The notes: generated from the sequence alone by a model not told the origin. Positions 8,903 through 17,423 are shown, counted from the stretch's first letter. The stretch: DNA of 64,000 nucleotides from Pseudobdellovibrionaceae bacterium (GCA_016785955.1 JAEUWH010000032.1:1-64000); one strand, 5' to 3'. Numbers and translations are program-made.

Positions 8903-9796
8903 TTATTTGAAAATGTTTTTTTCTTCCAGTTCTTGAACTAGCCCCTGGAAGCCGACTTTTGCGATCAGGGTCTTAATTTTTTCAATTCTTAAATGGATTT
9001 GTTGCGGCCAATTAATATCTTGTTTGAACTTCTTTTCTTGTTCTTGTGTGAGGCCACCAGAGTGTTCTTTTAGTGTGTGCAGGACCCACTCGGCTTGGAT
9101 CAGTGCGCGGACAAATACAGACGTGAATTCTACAACTTGTTTTTTGGTTTCCTTGTCAAGAGCCATTCTCTGCATTAAGGTGACGCCCATTCCATGATGC
9201 AGAACCTCGTCTTTTAAAATGGCGGCGAAGGTATTCTTTAGATGTTCATTCTGGCATGACTCTTTAAGGTTTCCATAGTGGAATAAACCAAAACCTTCCA
9301 AAACGACTTGAATGGTAAAAATAATAGAACTTTTGCCGCCCTCATTCAGACACAGATCTAAAGCTCGTAACATGGGGTGAAAATCAATATTTGGTATCAC
9401 GTCACTTTGCAGAAAACGTTCAAGACTCATGCGGTGTTTGACTTCATCCGAACTAAAAAGAGCATACAAAGATTTTTCCTCGGTGCTTTCGGCACCTAAC
9501 ACCATTTTGGCTCCATAATTCAAACCAAATTTTTCAATATAGTAAGACAGGGACAGGCTTTTATGATTCAAAGATTTTAAGATATCTTGTTGAATACTGG
9601 GGGGAAGTGCTTTGAAATAGTGAGAATGATCTAATTTATAGTGCTCAGCATTCCAATAAATTTCGTCTGTGTGAAAAAGTTTTTCCTGTTTAATTTCGGC
9701 TGATTTATGCATGATTAAAGATAAAGGATCAGTCGACGCCAGATTGGGGGCAAGCATGCTGTTAGGGATGTGTTCAAAGTTCATATCCATCTCCAT
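8903..9796 (-). CDS. Ferritin-like diiron oxygenase-type protein
   Basis: The 297-residue, mostly helical protein carries two carboxylate-histidine motifs of ferritin-like diiron enzymes. DEVKHR (E-x-x-H) follows an upstream Glu helix (GAESTEEKSLYALF), and KDEVLHHG (E-x-x-H-H) follows VLEGFGLFHY. This pattern suits an oxygen-activating oxidase of the AurF or desaturase-like type rather than an iron-storage ferritin. Substrate is unknown. The gene overlaps the hexapeptide-repeat gene by 23 bases and is followed by psd after 7 bases. Several in-frame ATGs occur at the beginning (9796, 9790, 9784) close to AAAGGAA, so the true start may be up to four codons later. Confidence 0.75.
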   Translation of the reverse strand: MEMDMNFEHIPNSMLAPNLASTDPLSLIMHKSAEIKQEKLFHTDEIYWNAEHYKLDHSHYFKALPPSIQQDILKSLNHKSLSLSYYIEKFGLNYGAKMVLGAESTEEKSLYALFSSDEVKHRMSLERFLQSDVIPNIDFHPMLRALDLCLNEGGKSSIIFTIQVVLEGFGLFHYGNLKESCQNEHLKNTFAAILKDEVLHHGMGVTLMQRMALDKETKKQVVEFTSVFVRALIQAEWVLHTLKEHSGGLTQEQEKKFKQDINWPQQIHLRIEKIKTLIAKVGFQGLVQELEEKNIFK

Positions 9797-10427
9797 TTCC
9801 TTTCAAGTAACGACCTTTCATAATTTTAGAATAGGTCGGGATCAGTTCTTGATCTTTGATTTTAGCTCCTGGACCTATGTGAGCATGGGCTCCTAAAAGA
9901 ACTTTTTCACCCATGGTGATTGAATCATAAAGTAGCACTAATTTTCCTTGTTTACGGACAATCAAATGGCAGCTTAAAATTGTACCTTCACCTAGAAAAC
10001 TATAGCTTCCAATATGAAGCCCTGTTCTGTCTAGGATGCGAACATTCGGTGTCCAAACGACGGACTTACCAATATGACTTCCCCAGCAACGCAGCCATAA
10101 ACTAAAAAGACCAGGAATCAGAATCAGAATTTTTTCCAGCGACGAAAATGTTAAAAAAAGATATTGCAGGCGATGGGCTACCATCCAAGAACTGCCATCC
10201 CGAGCCAATATCCCGATGGGGCTTAAGCCTTTATGTAAAGGGTACTTGCCGTGAAGCAGGCGCCACAGAATCAGGGGCACAAGATACGTAGAGAAAATAA
10301 TGATCCCTACAGATGTTAGGCTGATATTTTTAAGAAAATACAGACCACTACCGGCAACTAACAGCAAATGAAAGAAGGGAAAGTAGAAAAAAATTTTTTC
10401 TAAGGGTTTCGGCATGCCTTTTGTCAT
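9774..10427 (-). CDS. Membrane-anchored hexapeptide-repeat (left-handed beta-helix) transferase-like protein
   Basis: The first half is hydrophobic (FFYFPFFHLLLVAGSGLYFL and VGIIIFSTYLVPLILWRLL), indicating membrane insertion. The second half shows hexapeptide-like steps (HIGKSVVWTPNVRILDRTG, LHIGSYSFLGEGTIL, ITMGEKVLLGAHAHIGPGA) typical of left-handed beta-helix acyltransferases. It may transfer an acyl or similar group to the product of the neighbouring synthase, but this is inference. The start overlaps the upstream FeeM-like gene as ATGA and the 3' end overlaps the diiron gene, so translation is tightly coupled. Confidence 0.7.
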   Translation of the reverse strand: MTKGMPKPLEKIFFYFPFFHLLLVAGSGLYFLKNISLTSVGIIIFSTYLVPLILWRLLHGKYPLHKGLSPIGILARDGSSWMVAHRLQYLFLTFSSLEKILILIPGLFSLWLRCWGSHIGKSVVWTPNVRILDRTGLHIGSYSFLGEGTILSCHLIVRKQGKLVLLYDSITMGEKVLLGAHAHIGPGAKIKDQELIPTYSKIMKGRYLKGNGDGYEL

Positions 10428-11131
10428 AAGCGAAATTTATTTTTTAAACGTTTTAAAAGATAACTTTCATTTGATTGAAGGGCCGCTGTGTGAAGAAGAA
10501 TTTCTTCCATTTTAGCCGATAAGACATGATAAGAAAGTTTTCTTTTTTGATAGAAAAAAGCAAATTGATCTTTTAATCCAAATTTTTTGAAATAAGTGAT
10601 TCGAAATGGTCTGCAAATAGCAATAAAACCTTTGAACTGGAATTTCTCAAAGGCTTGTAGTCCGGTATAACACAGCAGATAGCGAGCCAGCAAAGCTGTG
10701 GTCACTTGATCTACATCGGGGTCGCTGACCAATCGGCCTAGTTCGGCATATTGATAAAATTGATTAAAATCAAACTCATGTAATTGGAAAGATTCAATTT
10801 CAAAGGGGCTCGGGGTGACGCGAAGGGAAAGCAAAATCTGTTTATTGATCTCTAGTGCATAGACAATGCTTCGGGAATCAATACTGACTTCGGAGGCTAT
10901 TTCATGCTCCTGGGTTAAATGCTTGGCTTTTTCTAAATAGTACTTGTAGCGATGCTGTCTGATCTTTTGATACACAGAGTTCTGTTCTTCAGAAATAATA
11001 GTGGAGTTTCTAAAATCAATTTCATGGCAGGTCACTAACGGGCTTAGCTCAGAAATACTATGTTTGGTAGTTATCACCGCTTTCGCTAAGGATAAATTTA
11101 AACTCTCTTGATCTATCTCGAGCATAGACAT
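10424..11131 (-). CDS. FeeM-like N-acyl amino acid synthase (GNAT fold)
   Basis: The protein of about 235 residues resembles the FeeM/acyl-homoserine-lactone-synthase-like branch of the GNAT fold, which joins an acyl chain from acyl-ACP to an amino acid. Supporting blocks are IRQHRYKYYLEKAKHL, SIVYALEINKQILLSLRVTPS, the family-typical ELGRLVSDPD, and KFQFKGFIAICRPF followed by a KFGL segment that fits the C-terminal acyl-binding part. AGGAG lies five bases upstream of the ATG at 11131; a GTG two codons earlier overlaps that motif and is unlikely. It is the first gene of a four-gene overlapping operon. An OlsB-like or exosortase-associated acyltransferase is an alternative reading. Confidence 0.72.
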   Translation of the reverse strand: MSMLEIDQESLNLSLAKAVITTKHSISELSPLVTCHEIDFRNSTIISEEQNSVYQKIRQHRYKYYLEKAKHLTQEHEIASEVSIDSRSIVYALEINKQILLSLRVTPSPFEIESFQLHEFDFNQFYQYAELGRLVSDPDVDQVTTALLARYLLCYTGLQAFEKFQFKGFIAICRPFRITYFKKFGLKDQFAFFYQKRKLSYHVLSAKMEEILLHTAALQSNESYLLKRLKNKFRL

Positions 11132-11234
11132 AGACACTCCTAATAAAGATCAAAAATTATATAAATAAAGGAAAGTTCTCAAGTATTTGAATTTTAATTG
11201 CAGTGATTACAAGTGTGTATACTTTTTGTTCAGG

Positions 11235-11891
11235 CTATAAATGAATATGATGCTTTATGCGAATAGAGTTCAAATTGGTATTCCAATTCTCTTCCCACGG
11301 ATAGGCCAGTAAAGAGAGTGAATTTTTACCCATAGTCCATCCGTGGGTGATTTTATCAAATAAAACAGGTAAATCCTTTGGTCTTTTTAGAAGGAAATGA
11401 ATAATCGCCAGTCCTACGATTAAAGCCGAAAGGGGGGATTTCAATTGAGCGTAATAAAATGCAATCAAACCGGCTTCACCTTCTTGTGACGTATCAAATC
11501 CTGTCACTAAATGCCAAAGATCATGTGTTTGACGGATGCGATAAACAATATAATCCCGGTCACTTTTAATGGGGTCTTTGGTGTCTTTTTCATAGAAAGT
11601 AAAATCAAGGTTATTCGTTTTAATAAAATGATAATAAGCCCAACCCAAGCTATCCTCATGACACGTCGCTAGTTGTTCAAACTCTATTTTTTTTGTCCCT
11701 TGTTTTTGTTGAACCATTTCTGCAATTTCCTTGTTTCGCAGATAGCGCTGTGGATAATCACTGAGGCTCTGTTGAGACAGCAATTGATTTCCAAGTTTTA
11801 AGACGGAATCAACCTGGTTAGGATCTTTTAAATAACGGTAAACTGCAAAAAGCAATTTTACTTTAGTGTAAAGTTTGAACATACTTATCAT
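11235..11891 (-). CDS. Coq4-family protein
   Basis: The core RIRQTHDLWHLVTGFDTSQ contains the HDxxH metal motif of Coq4. It is followed by EGEAGLIAFYYAQLKSPLSAL and a C-terminal DKITHGWTMGKNSLSLLAYPWEENW block, all typical of the family. Eukaryotic Coq4 acts in coenzyme Q biosynthesis, in ring C1 modification. In bacteria many copies lie in biosynthetic clusters with unknown substrates. Here it lies 104 bases upstream of the FeeM-like operon in the same direction and diverges from the methyltransferase-like gene. This suggests a role in the same pathway rather than in respiratory quinone synthesis. Confidence 0.85.
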   Translation of the reverse strand: MISMFKLYTKVKLLFAVYRYLKDPNQVDSVLKLGNQLLSQQSLSDYPQRYLRNKEIAEMVQQKQGTKKIEFEQLATCHEDSLGWAYYHFIKTNNLDFTFYEKDTKDPIKSDRDYIVYRIRQTHDLWHLVTGFDTSQEGEAGLIAFYYAQLKSPLSALIVGLAIIHFLLKRPKDLPVLFDKITHGWTMGKNSLSLLAYPWEENWNTNLNSIRIKHHIHL

Positions 11892-11911
11892 GTTACTATG
11901 TTGTTATAATA

Positions 11912-12523
11912 ATGACTAGGGGAAAGAAAAGCGTGACTATAGATCTATCGATAATCCATCTGCTGGTTGTTTTACTTTTCTTATGTTATCTTTCTTTTTG
12001 GTATTCCAGTCTTAAAATTTTCAAAACGACTAAAGAGTTAAATCGAAAGCACCGTATTTTTTTTAAATTACTGACCATAGGACTTTGGAATTACAGCCTC
12101 ATCACATTGGCTTTTATGTCGCCTGATCTTTGGGGGCAAACAAGAATAAATTTGCAACTAAAGGAAATTTTTCTGATTTCTTTTATGCTTTTGATTTCTT
12201 TAAGTCTATTTTGGTATGCCAAACGCACCATTGAAAATGTTAAATTTGATGTCATTTTTAGTAAAAAGACTCCTGAGGTTATAGTGATGGAAGGTCCTTA
12301 TCGTCTTATACGCCATCCTTTTTATACATCTTATATCGTCACGTATCTGGGATTGATTCTGCTGAATTACAATTTTCTAGTGAGTCTTGTGGCTGGAGTC
12401 TTAGTTGTTGATTATGTCTTTGCCGCATTAAATGAAGAAAAAAAATTTCTTACGAGTTCTTTTTCCAAAGAATATAAATCTTATCAATCTAAGACTAAAA
12501 TGTTTTTTCCATTTATATTCTAA
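11912..12523 (+). CDS. Isoprenylcysteine carboxyl/phospholipid methyltransferase-like membrane protein
   Basis: The 203-residue protein has about five hydrophobic helices and the conserved C-terminal motif EGPYRLIRHPFYTSYIVTYLG with a later EEKKFLTSSFSKEYKSYQ. These are shared by ICMT, PEMT and NnrU-like methyltransferases that use S-adenosylmethionine at the membrane. Substrate cannot be read from sequence. It diverges from the Coq4-like gene with only about 20 bases between the annotated starts. A GTG at 11933 preceded by AGGGG is a possible true start and would leave more room for promoters. Confidence 0.8.
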   Translation: MTRGKKSVTIDLSIIHLLVVLLFLCYLSFWYSSLKIFKTTKELNRKHRIFFKLLTIGLWNYSLITLAFMSPDLWGQTRINLQLKEIFLISFMLLISLSLFWYAKRTIENVKFDVIFSKKTPEVIVMEGPYRLIRHPFYTSYIVTYLGLILLNYNFLVSLVAGVLVVDYVFAALNEEKKFLTSSFSKEYKSYQSKTKMFFPFIF

Positions 12524-12643
12524 GTGGATTATTTAAACGATTACTAAAATCGGTTTGACTGTTTGACTGTGGGCCATGTGAGGGCCATGTGATCAGTCGG
12601 TCGGTCTCTGGATACTCACAGGTCGCTAGAGGCAGGAAAATAA

Positions 12644-13489
12644 TTACAGAGTAAAGCTGGCAAGCCTGACTAGTTCGCGGCCCGCTTTGTTGGCTAGGAC
12701 ATCTTTTCGGTAAGCGACAAAAATTTTATCCTCGAAAATGGGGAGCCTGGCATCGTAAGGAACAAGATCCGCACCGTCAGCTTTGGCCACTCGCTCGGGA
12801 AGAATTCCCACGCCTTGGCCCGCTAAAGTTAGAGTTCTGATCAGCTCCAAACTGTTGCTGTTGACCAGTTGCCAGTCCTGAAATTCTTTAGAATGAGTCT
12901 TTCCTAAGATACTTTGAATTTGCATCAAACTGGAATCAGCAAAAATCTTTTTAGGAACATTCACAGTGTCTTTTGCTCGCCAAAAAAGAACTCGGTCGTC
13001 GCCCATTTTCTTTAAAACTAAATCGGGATGACGTACTGGATTTACAACAAACCCTAAATCTAAATCGTACGACACGACACGTTCCGTGATCTTTCTAGAA
13101 AAATCATGAACTAAACTAATATCAATTCCGGGTGCGTCTTTGTGTAGACTTTCCAGAAATCGTGGCAAGGTGTAGGCGCCGACGCTTTGGTGGCAACCGA
13201 TTTTAAAGTGGCCTTGGATATTATCCATCGACTGATCTAAATCATGGTGAAGATCATTCCATGATTCTAATAACCCATGAGCTTTTTTATAGAACAATGT
13301 CCCTTGCTCGGTTGCAATCACGCCTTGTTTTGTTCGATGGAATAATTTTACATTCAGTTTTTCTTCTAAACGCTGTAGGCTTAATGTCAAAGTCGGTTGT
13401 GTGACGCCAAGTCGGATAGCGGACTTAGAAACATGTCGTGTTTGGTAGACCTCAATAAAATATTCGATTTCAGTTGGTGTTGCTAACAT
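12644..13489 (-). CDS. LysR-family transcriptional regulator
   Basis: An N-terminal winged helix-turn-helix (EYFIEVYQTRHVSKSAIRLG, VTQPTLTLSLQRLEEKLNVKLFHR) is followed by a substrate-binding domain of the periplasmic-binding-protein fold, total 281 residues. LysR regulators usually respond to a pathway-related small molecule and control a neighbouring or divergent operon. In Pseudomonas aeruginosa the LysR protein PtxR controls the pvc isonitrile genes. This gene lies 84 bases downstream of the isonitrile cluster on the same strand and is a natural candidate for the equivalent role, which is inference from position. Confidence 0.92.
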   Translation of the reverse strand: MLATPTEIEYFIEVYQTRHVSKSAIRLGVTQPTLTLSLQRLEEKLNVKLFHRTKQGVIATEQGTLFYKKAHGLLESWNDLHHDLDQSMDNIQGHFKIGCHQSVGAYTLPRFLESLHKDAPGIDISLVHDFSRKITERVVSYDLDLGFVVNPVRHPDLVLKKMGDDRVLFWRAKDTVNVPKKIFADSSLMQIQSILGKTHSKEFQDWQLVNSNSLELIRTLTLAGQGVGILPERVAKADGADLVPYDARLPIFEDKIFVAYRKDVLANKAGRELVRLASFTL

Positions 13490-13573
13490 CTGGATACGCT
13501 ACCACACGATATTTAGTTTTGGAAATGGATGTCGAATTAACATTACCTGCCAAACAGTGACCTTCTGTTGCCG

Positions 13574-14998
13574 CTACAAAATTGAATTAATTTCGTCTAA
13601 TGATGTTAGGGATTCAATATAAGAGTCTGGTCGGACTAAAATCGCTTGGTTTTTGTAAACCGAACTGTCTGTCCATATTTTGCTACGGGCATTAGAGCCA
13701 ATGCGTATGACATTCGCAAAGCTTGCTAAATGTAAGTTCACGTCAGTATCGCTAAACAGGATCAATGTAAATCGTGAATAGTTAAGTAACGAGTATAACC
13801 GTGTTTTGTTAGATCCTTGGAAAACCTCGAGGTCAAACAATCTAGAACCACGAGGTCCTTGCTGTCCATAACGAATGCCCATTCCAGTTATATTTCCCGA
13901 ACGTTTCTGAACAATACTGACGTAGTCTTGAGCATGAGTTCCTGTCTTTGAAAATTTTGTAGAACGTACAAGTTCGCCCGAAGATTCGATTACTCCTTGG
14001 GCTACGGGTTTACGTTCGCCTTCATAGGTGTGCAGTAGTTCTGTCGGAGCCCCTGTTTTTAAAACCATACCCAGTTTCCACATCAAATTGAATGCGTCTG
14101 CGAGTCCCGTATTTAAACCTTGTCCTCCATTTACGGAATGAATATGGCATGCATCGCCAGCAAGAAAGACACGGTCATTTACGAAAAATTTTTCAGCGAT
14201 GGATTCCTTAACTGAAAACTGAGAAAACCACACGATCTCTTTAAATTTTAATGAATGAGGTTTCATGGCGCGATTGATTTTGGCAAGTGCATCTTCAAAC
14301 GTAAAGTCTTTGGTGTCCATTCTAACGTAAAATCGATCTATATTGCCTTCTCTTGGAATCCAGGCAACATCGGATGTTTCAGCTTGGAAGACAATGATTT
14401 CGGGAACCTTATCAAAGTCTGTTTCGATAGTGCCGTCAATAACGGCCCACACGATTTGTGGCCGTACGATTTCAAATGGTACCTTAAACAAATTGCGAAC
14501 AAATGATCGCGAGCCATCGGCTCCGATGACATAACTTGATTGAATTTTTTCGCCATCAGATAAAGTGGTTAGGCATCCTGCGCTGTTGATTTCAATATTT
14601 TCAACAGCAGTTGAGCGCTTAACCGGCGATGTCGTTTCGCTTAGCTTTCTATCTAGCAGTTTTTCTATATACGATTGCCCAATCATCAGAAAATGTTTGT
14701 GCAGGCAGCCCTCAAGACTGTCCCACCAAGCAGATTGACGGGAAACAAATTTTCCATCAGCCCATACTGAACTCGTGTTACATGGTTTTCCCAAAGGATA
14801 CAGTTCTTCAAATAGACCGGCGACTTCTAATAATTGCAATGTTCGCGCATTCAATGCATCGGCTCGGCCGACTTCGAGTGGTTTGTCAGACTTATCCACC
14901 ACCAGCGTGTTTAATCCACATTTTTGCCCTAGGTACGCACTCATTAAACCGACGGGACCTGCGCCAACGATAACGACGTCAACAGTTTGAACGCTCAT
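13574..14998 (-). CDS. FAD-dependent aromatic hydroxylase (PheA/TfdB/MhpA-like)
   Basis: A Rossmann GxGxxG motif (DVVIVGAGPVGLMSAYLG) binds the FAD ADP moiety, the DG motif appears as YVIGADGSRSFVRN, and the GD motif as VFLAGDACHIHSVNGGQGLN. Together these define the class A flavoprotein monooxygenases that hydroxylate phenols at the expense of NAD(P)H. The C-terminal part (KTRLYSLLNYSRFTLILFSD) resembles the thioredoxin-like tail of this group. Length is 474 residues, slightly short for the family. The ATG overlaps the stop of the PvcB-like gene by four bases, so it is likely to act on the cluster's aromatic intermediate, for instance turning a phenol into a catechol. Confidence 0.88.
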   Translation of the reverse strand: MSVQTVDVVIVGAGPVGLMSAYLGQKCGLNTLVVDKSDKPLEVGRADALNARTLQLLEVAGLFEELYPLGKPCNTSSVWADGKFVSRQSAWWDSLEGCLHKHFLMIGQSYIEKLLDRKLSETTSPVKRSTAVENIEINSAGCLTTLSDGEKIQSSYVIGADGSRSFVRNLFKVPFEIVRPQIVWAVIDGTIETDFDKVPEIIVFQAETSDVAWIPREGNIDRFYVRMDTKDFTFEDALAKINRAMKPHSLKFKEIVWFSQFSVKESIAEKFFVNDRVFLAGDACHIHSVNGGQGLNTGLADAFNLMWKLGMVLKTGAPTELLHTYEGERKPVAQGVIESSGELVRSTKFSKTGTHAQDYVSIVQKRSGNITGMGIRYGQQGPRGSRLFDLEVFQGSNKTRLYSLLNYSRFTLILFSDTDVNLHLASFANVIRIGSNARSKIWTDSSVYKNQAILVRPDSYIESLTSLDEINSIL

Positions 14999-15831
14999 TT
15001 ATGACTCACTAGTCGTGGGTTATCGAGGGGAGGATTGCTTAATACATGCACGCGTCTTAGATGGCGAGGCGCTTTGGTTTCAAAAGCTTCTCGGCCATGC
15101 AGCAAAGAGAAATTGTCTGCAACGACTAAATCACCCTCTTGCCATTCATGTGCATAGAAATTTTCTGGGGCGTATAAGGCGGCCCGCAATGTAGTATGAA
15201 GCTTTTGAATATCATCATGGCTAACGCCTGTAAATTCTAAGGTTGGTGGGTTTACAAAGTTTCCAAACCCCTCACGTGGTGGCTCGTTATAACGAATGAC
15301 AAAATGACCGCGTAAGGGATGGGTATCAATCACTGGTGACACCGTAGTGCTATCGTAGAATTCCATTTTCCGTTGATATTTGCCCGTGACTTTATTCCAT
15401 AAACTTTTCACATCGGCTGACGCACGATCCAAGGCTAGGGATGTATTCGAAAACGTTGTGCGACCCCCTTGACCTGCTTTTGGAGCCTTTACGCAGTGAA
15501 ACAGCTGAAATTCGGGAATTTGTGGGCGATACATTCCATCCCAATGGAGCGGTACGTAGTTATTGTCAAAAATGTGATCCTCGGGATTGTTCCGTTCGAC
15601 TAGCTCAAGAACTTTGCCAAACGGCCAAATACTGATTTCACCCCATCGTTCGCAGTAGTGGGCAAAATCATCAGCACCAATAAATGTACGAAATCCTCGG
15701 AGAACAAGTAAGCGCTCACTCCAAACAAGATCACGAAGCATTTTTATGTCAATATCACGGATGTCATCGTTGGATCCGTGTGCTTCAACGATGACACCAA
15801 AAGGTTTATTCGGTTTGATATTAGGTTTCAT
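14995..15831 (-). CDS. TauD/PvcB-like Fe(II)/2-oxoglutarate-dependent oxygenase
   Basis: The 278-residue protein carries the facial triad as YVPLHWDGMYRP (H-x-D) and a distal His in SLLHGREAFETK, with RRVHVLS supplying the 2-oxoglutarate-binding Arg. It belongs to the TauD clan and, by its neighbour, to the PvcB/IsnB type that acts on an amino-acid isonitrile by desaturation with or without loss of the carboxylate. The gene overlaps the isonitrile synthase by 11 bases and the monooxygenase by 4, so the three are one translational unit. Which PvcB outcome applies here cannot be decided by eye. Confidence 0.88.
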   Translation of the reverse strand: MKPNIKPNKPFGVIVEAHGSNDDIRDIDIKMLRDLVWSERLLVLRGFRTFIGADDFAHYCERWGEISIWPFGKVLELVERNNPEDHIFDNNYVPLHWDGMYRPQIPEFQLFHCVKAPKAGQGGRTTFSNTSLALDRASADVKSLWNKVTGKYQRKMEFYDSTTVSPVIDTHPLRGHFVIRYNEPPREGFGNFVNPPTLEFTGVSHDDIQKLHTTLRAALYAPENFYAHEWQEGDLVVADNFSLLHGREAFETKAPRHLRRVHVLSNPPLDNPRLVSHK

Positions 15832-16897
15832 TGGTTATCCCTGTTAACTTGAGATGTTCTTCTTTATTCATTAGAACATAGTGGCTAGGGCGACCAAATC
15901 GAGTCACCAAGTGGGCTCCTAAGGCTTCGGCTTGCGCGCGTTTCAATAGCAGGTAGCGGCCGTCCACCTGCACGGCGACTCCATGCCATGGTGTGGCCCA
16001 GTTATCTGGCTCGATCAAACGAATTCCTAATTTCTTTGCGCCACAACTTTGCGGATGAATAGATAGGCGAACGGCATCTGGAAATTGACGTTCCACGAGC
16101 TCTCCCCATGCTTTACTTCGCTGAATAACAGCATAAGCGCGGATACGACTTTCTTTCTGAATGCTTGATCGGCTTTGAGTCTGACCTGGATACAGAGAAT
16201 CCTCGACGAGGAATCGTGTAATACCAAGATACAAACGATGCGCCTCTTGATCGTCGATGGAACTATCTTTTGATTTTCCTCTGAGCACAGAGGCTTTGAG
16301 TGATTCAATAGATTCGCCGAATGTTTCCATCAGCTGTGCGCGCATATCGTTAAAATTTTTACCATGGTACAGCTCTTCTAGGTTAAACGTTGAAATTGAG
16401 TTCAAGCCCAACGAGCCAATCATGTCAGAAATTTCGTTTTGGTAGTTGGTGACGTCATCTTCGCGCATACCCACGATATCGCTAAACACGCGTCCATCGG
16501 AGGCCAAAACAATACGACCTCCGGGAGCATAGTACTGTTTAATTCGATCGCAAAGATACTGAAGAAACTCTAAAGCGCATCGTTCCGCCATGTCAGGTAA
16601 AGGACCTAAAACTTTGGCAGGATTAGGTGATTTTCCCGGAAATGCCGGTAAAACAAATGTTACGGGTTCAGCCTTAGTTATCGCCGATATGATCTTAGAT
16701 AGATGAGGCAAGGAGCATTCTTCACATGTGGTAATATCGCAGGCGTGTTGGGGATTAGCTGTGCGTCTGAATTGCATCACATCGAGTAGGATCTTCTTGG
16801 CAATAGCCGTGATGGAAGACGGACTCGAATGTGGTCCTAATTTCAAGTAGTCAAAGTTATCAACTGAGTTGCTTAGTGAAGCTTCTGCTAATGTCAT
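15821..16897 (-). CDS. PvcA/DIT1-family isonitrile synthase
   Basis: The enzyme would convert the amino group of tyrosine or tryptophan to an isonitrile using ribulose 5-phosphate. Family blocks are clear: FVLPAFPGKSPNPAKVLGPL followed by PDMAERCALEFLQ, then IVLASDGRVFSDIVGMRED, and at the C-terminus RLSIHPQSCGAKKLGIRLI and TPWHGVAV. The start is the ATG at 16897, preceded by a strong purine-rich AGGGGGTGG; a longer frame to 16981 adds a non-conserved stretch. Length is about 358 residues, normal for PvcA/IsnA. It is the first gene of the isonitrile operon and diverges from the DOPA dioxygenase-like gene. Substrate choice is open. Confidence 0.92.
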   Translation of the reverse strand: MTLAEASLSNSVDNFDYLKLGPHSSPSSITAIAKKILLDVMQFRRTANPQHACDITTCEECSLPHLSKIISAITKAEPVTFVLPAFPGKSPNPAKVLGPLPDMAERCALEFLQYLCDRIKQYYAPGGRIVLASDGRVFSDIVGMREDDVTNYQNEISDMIGSLGLNSISTFNLEELYHGKNFNDMRAQLMETFGESIESLKASVLRGKSKDSSIDDQEAHRLYLGITRFLVEDSLYPGQTQSRSSIQKESRIRAYAVIQRSKAWGELVERQFPDAVRLSIHPQSCGAKKLGIRLIEPDNWATPWHGVAVQVDGRYLLLKRAQAEALGAHLVTRFGRPSHYVLMNKEEHLKLTGITNET

Positions 16898-16939
16898 GAT
16901 GCCCACCCCCTTTATCTGCCTAGATGTACACATAATATA

Positions 16940-16965
16940 ATCATAAATAAAATAGGAATTATGAT
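16940..16965. promoter_or_regulatory. Inverted repeat, candidate LysR operator
   Basis: ATCATAA at 16940-16946 and TTATGAT at 16959-16965 form a perfect seven-base inverted repeat with a twelve-base spacer. It sits in the very AT-rich region between the divergent isonitrile synthase and DOPA dioxygenase-like genes. LysR regulators bind such interrupted dyads. The site could control both directions, but no protein-binding evidence exists. Confidence 0.4.
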
Positions 16966-17057
16966 AAAATATTATAAACAAAATTTATTATTGGCTTAAG
17001 GCTATGATGTATATTAATTTATACTATTTGATCTATGATTGGAAAAACGGTAACGTT

Positions 17058-17423
17058 ATGAATATGAAGTACTTTCATATTCATGTCTACTTTGAAGAAA
17101 AAGACATAAACCATGCCTATGTCTTGCTAGATAAAGCCACAGCTATAGGCTTATTTGAGGTCGTTCGTTTTCAGGAAAAACCAGTAGGGCCACACCCCAC
17201 CGCAATGGTCGAGATGCATTTCAAGGAATCCTGCTATAGCCAGGTGTTAGAGTGGATAAAAATTAATCGTGGGACGTTAACGGCCATGATTCATCAGGAC
17301 ACCGGCGATGATTTTAAAGATCATACAGATAATATTCAGTGGCTCGGAGAAAAGCGGCCATTGGATTTTTCTTTCTTCGAGCTAATTTTGAAAAGACCGG
17401 AATTAAGGATAAATCCAGAGTAA
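17058..17423 (+). CDS. DOPA 4,5-dioxygenase-family protein
   Basis: The 121-residue protein matches the small DOPA 4,5-dioxygenase family known from betalain-producing fungi and many bacteria. Its blocks are KYFHIHVYFEEKD, PVGPHPTAMVEMHF, NRGTLTAMIHQDTGDDFKDH and IQWLGEKRPLDFSFF, which supply the conserved histidines. These enzymes open catechol rings by extradiol cleavage. The start at 17058 places the conserved FHIHVYF at the N-terminus, as usual; ATGs at 17004 and 17007 near AAGG are alternatives. The gene diverges from the isonitrile operon, which has a hydroxylase able to provide a catechol, so a shared pathway is likely but unproven. Confidence 0.85.
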   Translation: MNMKYFHIHVYFEEKDINHAYVLLDKATAIGLFEVVRFQEKPVGPHPTAMVEMHFKESCYSQVLEWIKINRGTLTAMIHQDTGDDFKDHTDNIQWLGEKRPLDFSFFELILKRPELRINPE

